The translations under genes were made by a program, and so were the position numbers. DNA of 14,735 nt, taken from the NCBI GenBank assembly GCA_036782995.1, contig DAIPXZ010000025.1:1-14735 (forward strand), in the 5' to 3' direction. The DNA comes from DAIPXZ01 sp036782995. GTDB taxonomy: Bacteria; Bacillota; Clostridia; Saccharofermentanales; Saccharofermentanaceae. The stretch's first letter is position 1. Each line of letters begins with the position of its first letter. The notes under the pieces were generated by a model. It searched no databases. It was not told where the DNA came from and saw only the letters and a program-made list of their open reading frames with translations. Shown here piece after piece: positions 14,074-14,735 of the stretch.

Positions 14074-14391
14074 TTATTTGCATAACAAAATGCATTCTTC
14101 AGTAATTCGCTCCAATTCCACTTCTGATATAGGCTCAAATCCCTCCCAGGAAAGCGCCTCATTGATGTCAAATGATTTCAGATTGCCTTTTGTAAAGAAT
14201 GGGATTCCCACTTTACCGCTTTCTCGAATTGGTTGAAAGAATATGTCTTGATCTCTCATTACAATAAAGGCATGTAAATCCACTGATTTCCCTGTAATAT
14301 TTATCAATCGATAATCAACATGCAATTTCTCGAAAACAATTTTCATCGCCATGCAATCCTTGCACAACAAGCTTCCATATACTGTTATCAT
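14074..14391 (-). CDS. Glutaredoxin-like thiol-disulfide protein
   Basis: Predicted 105 residues with a thioredoxin-fold start MITVYGSLLCKDC: the CxxC pair is C10-K-D-C13, and the cis-proline motif GIPFF has P64. The spacing fits small glutaredoxin-like proteins of Clostridia. It probably acts as a cytoplasmic disulfide reductant or sensor. The open frame reaches 14433, but the ATG at 14391 is preferred: the family starts right at the first strand, and a candidate -10 (TATACT on the minus strand, 14440-14445) is so close to 14433 that the longer form would be almost leaderless. The ribosome binding site is poor (GGTGAT). It heads the run of three minus-strand genes. A segment of 20-25 residues between the helix and the cis-proline strand (about 36-60) is longer than in classical glutaredoxins. 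Confidence 0.75.
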   Translation of the reverse strand: MITVYGSLLCKDCMAMKIVFEKLHVDYRLINITGKSVDLHAFIVMRDQDIFFQPIRESGKVGIPFFTKGNLKSFDINEALSWEGFEPISEVELERITEECILLCK

Positions 14392-14600
14392 CCATATCAC
14401 CGTGCCTTTACTATAAGTATCGGGGCCAATCATACGTTCAGTATATCACTTTTTGCACAGATAACCCAAACGACAGATGTTGAGCGTTGTACGATTATAA
14501 GCTTGGGGCATTCCCCGTAATGCTTTCTCTTGATACTTTGCTGTGGTTTTACCCCGCAAGACAAGATTGGATGCGTAACCGGTCAATGCCTGTACAATAA
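14392..14600. other. Intergenic stretch without a supported gene
   Basis: Apart from the candidate -10 element I see only a small inverted repeat, GGGGCATTCCCC (14503-14514). One minus-strand frame is open from about 14595 to a TGA near 14446, but it has no ATG start and no ribosome binding site, so it is not called. Confidence 0.4.
14440..14445 (-). promoter_or_regulatory. Candidate -10 element for the glutaredoxin-like gene
   Basis: TATACT on the minus strand, about 50 bp before the chosen start. The -35 region (TTGGGT at 18 bp spacing) is weak, so this is tentative. Confidence 0.35.
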
Positions 14601-14650
14601 AAAATCCACCGCTCTGAATGAAATCGAGCGGTGGATTTTCTTGTTATTTT
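14601..14650. terminator. Strong terminator hairpin with a 14-bp perfect stem
   Basis: AAAATCCACCGCTC (14601-14614) pairs perfectly with GAGCGGTGGATTTT (14626-14639) around an 11-base loop. On the minus strand the stem is followed by further Ts (TTTTTTATT in total), and on the plus strand by CTTGTTATTTT. No plus-strand gene ends nearby, so it most likely terminates a minus-strand gene lying mainly beyond the right edge. Confidence 0.85.
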
Positions 14651-14735
14651 ATATCAGCTTGCTCTTACTTCTGCTTAATTGCAGCCTGCGCAGGTTTGTT
14701 GTACGAGTAAACAAATCACAGAATTGCCGCAATCG
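14651..14735 (-). other. Right edge: possible 3' end of a minus-strand gene
   Basis: Too short to call. On the minus strand two frames are open from the edge (stops near 14650 and 14679). The third has a TGA and then a protein-like end FVYSYNKPAQAAIKQK with a TAA about 30 bp before the terminator. Which frame, if any, is coding cannot be decided here. Confidence 0.25.

Noticed and set aside
12742..14391. Possible defence island built on the PD-(D/E)XK protein
   Set aside because: Its neighbours are a GNAT acetyltransferase and a glutaredoxin-like protein; no methyltransferase, helicase, ATPase or toxin-antitoxin partner is present.
14446..14595. Minus-strand frame open for about 50-75 codons
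   Set aside because: No usable start codon with a ribosome binding site, the upstream half runs through a terminator hairpin, and the translation resembles no family I know.

Overview
The window looks like a Firmicutes/Clostridia-type chromosome. Strong AGGAGG-like ribosome binding sites, near-consensus sigma-A promoters with 17-bp spacers, moderately low G+C and closely packed genes support this, and the gene set (TPM/zinc-ribbon pair, YtrA-type GntR regulator with its ABC exporter, REC-GGDEF-EAL protein, hybrid histidine kinase, YtcQ-like binding lipoprotein) is common in that group. Genus cannot be set from this stretch. I found no CRISPR array, transposase, phage module, tRNA or recognisable defence system.

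Left edge (1-417): two tandem consensus promoters on the minus strand, each with A-tracts upstream, drive a leader that runs off the left end. The leader carries a motif typical of rRNA leaders and spacers, so a 16S rRNA gene probably starts just outside the window. Next, a translationally coupled minus-strand pair (418-2336) encodes a double zinc-ribbon membrane protein and a TPM-domain membrane protein with a long glycine tail, ending at a strong hairpin. Divergent from it is a PAP2-family phosphatase (2420-2986).

Signalling and transport (3217-10632, plus strand): a REC / degenerate GGDEF / EAL protein whose C-terminal PAS-like domain is cut short and abuts, out of frame, a headless receiver domain. 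This looks like an internal-deletion scar. It is followed by a GNAT-like acetyltransferase, a tight three-gene operon (ABC ATPase, ABC-2 type permease, YtrA-type GntR regulator) and a dCache-like hybrid histidine kinase with its own promoter.

Right part (minus strand): a solute-binding lipoprotein without adjacent permeases converges on the hybrid kinase across a shared terminator. A three-gene run follows: glutaredoxin-like protein, GNAT acetyltransferase, DUF2161-like PD-(D/E)XK protein, read right to left and ending at a terminator at 12494-12533. The last 344 bases hold a 14-bp perfect terminator hairpin and no gene I can support.

Overall this is mostly ordinary housekeeping and signalling content. 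The points most worth a second look are the deletion-like junction at 5160-5200, the rRNA-type tandem promoters, and candidate operators at the ABC/GntR operon and the kinase gene. I did not find a convincing undescribed system.
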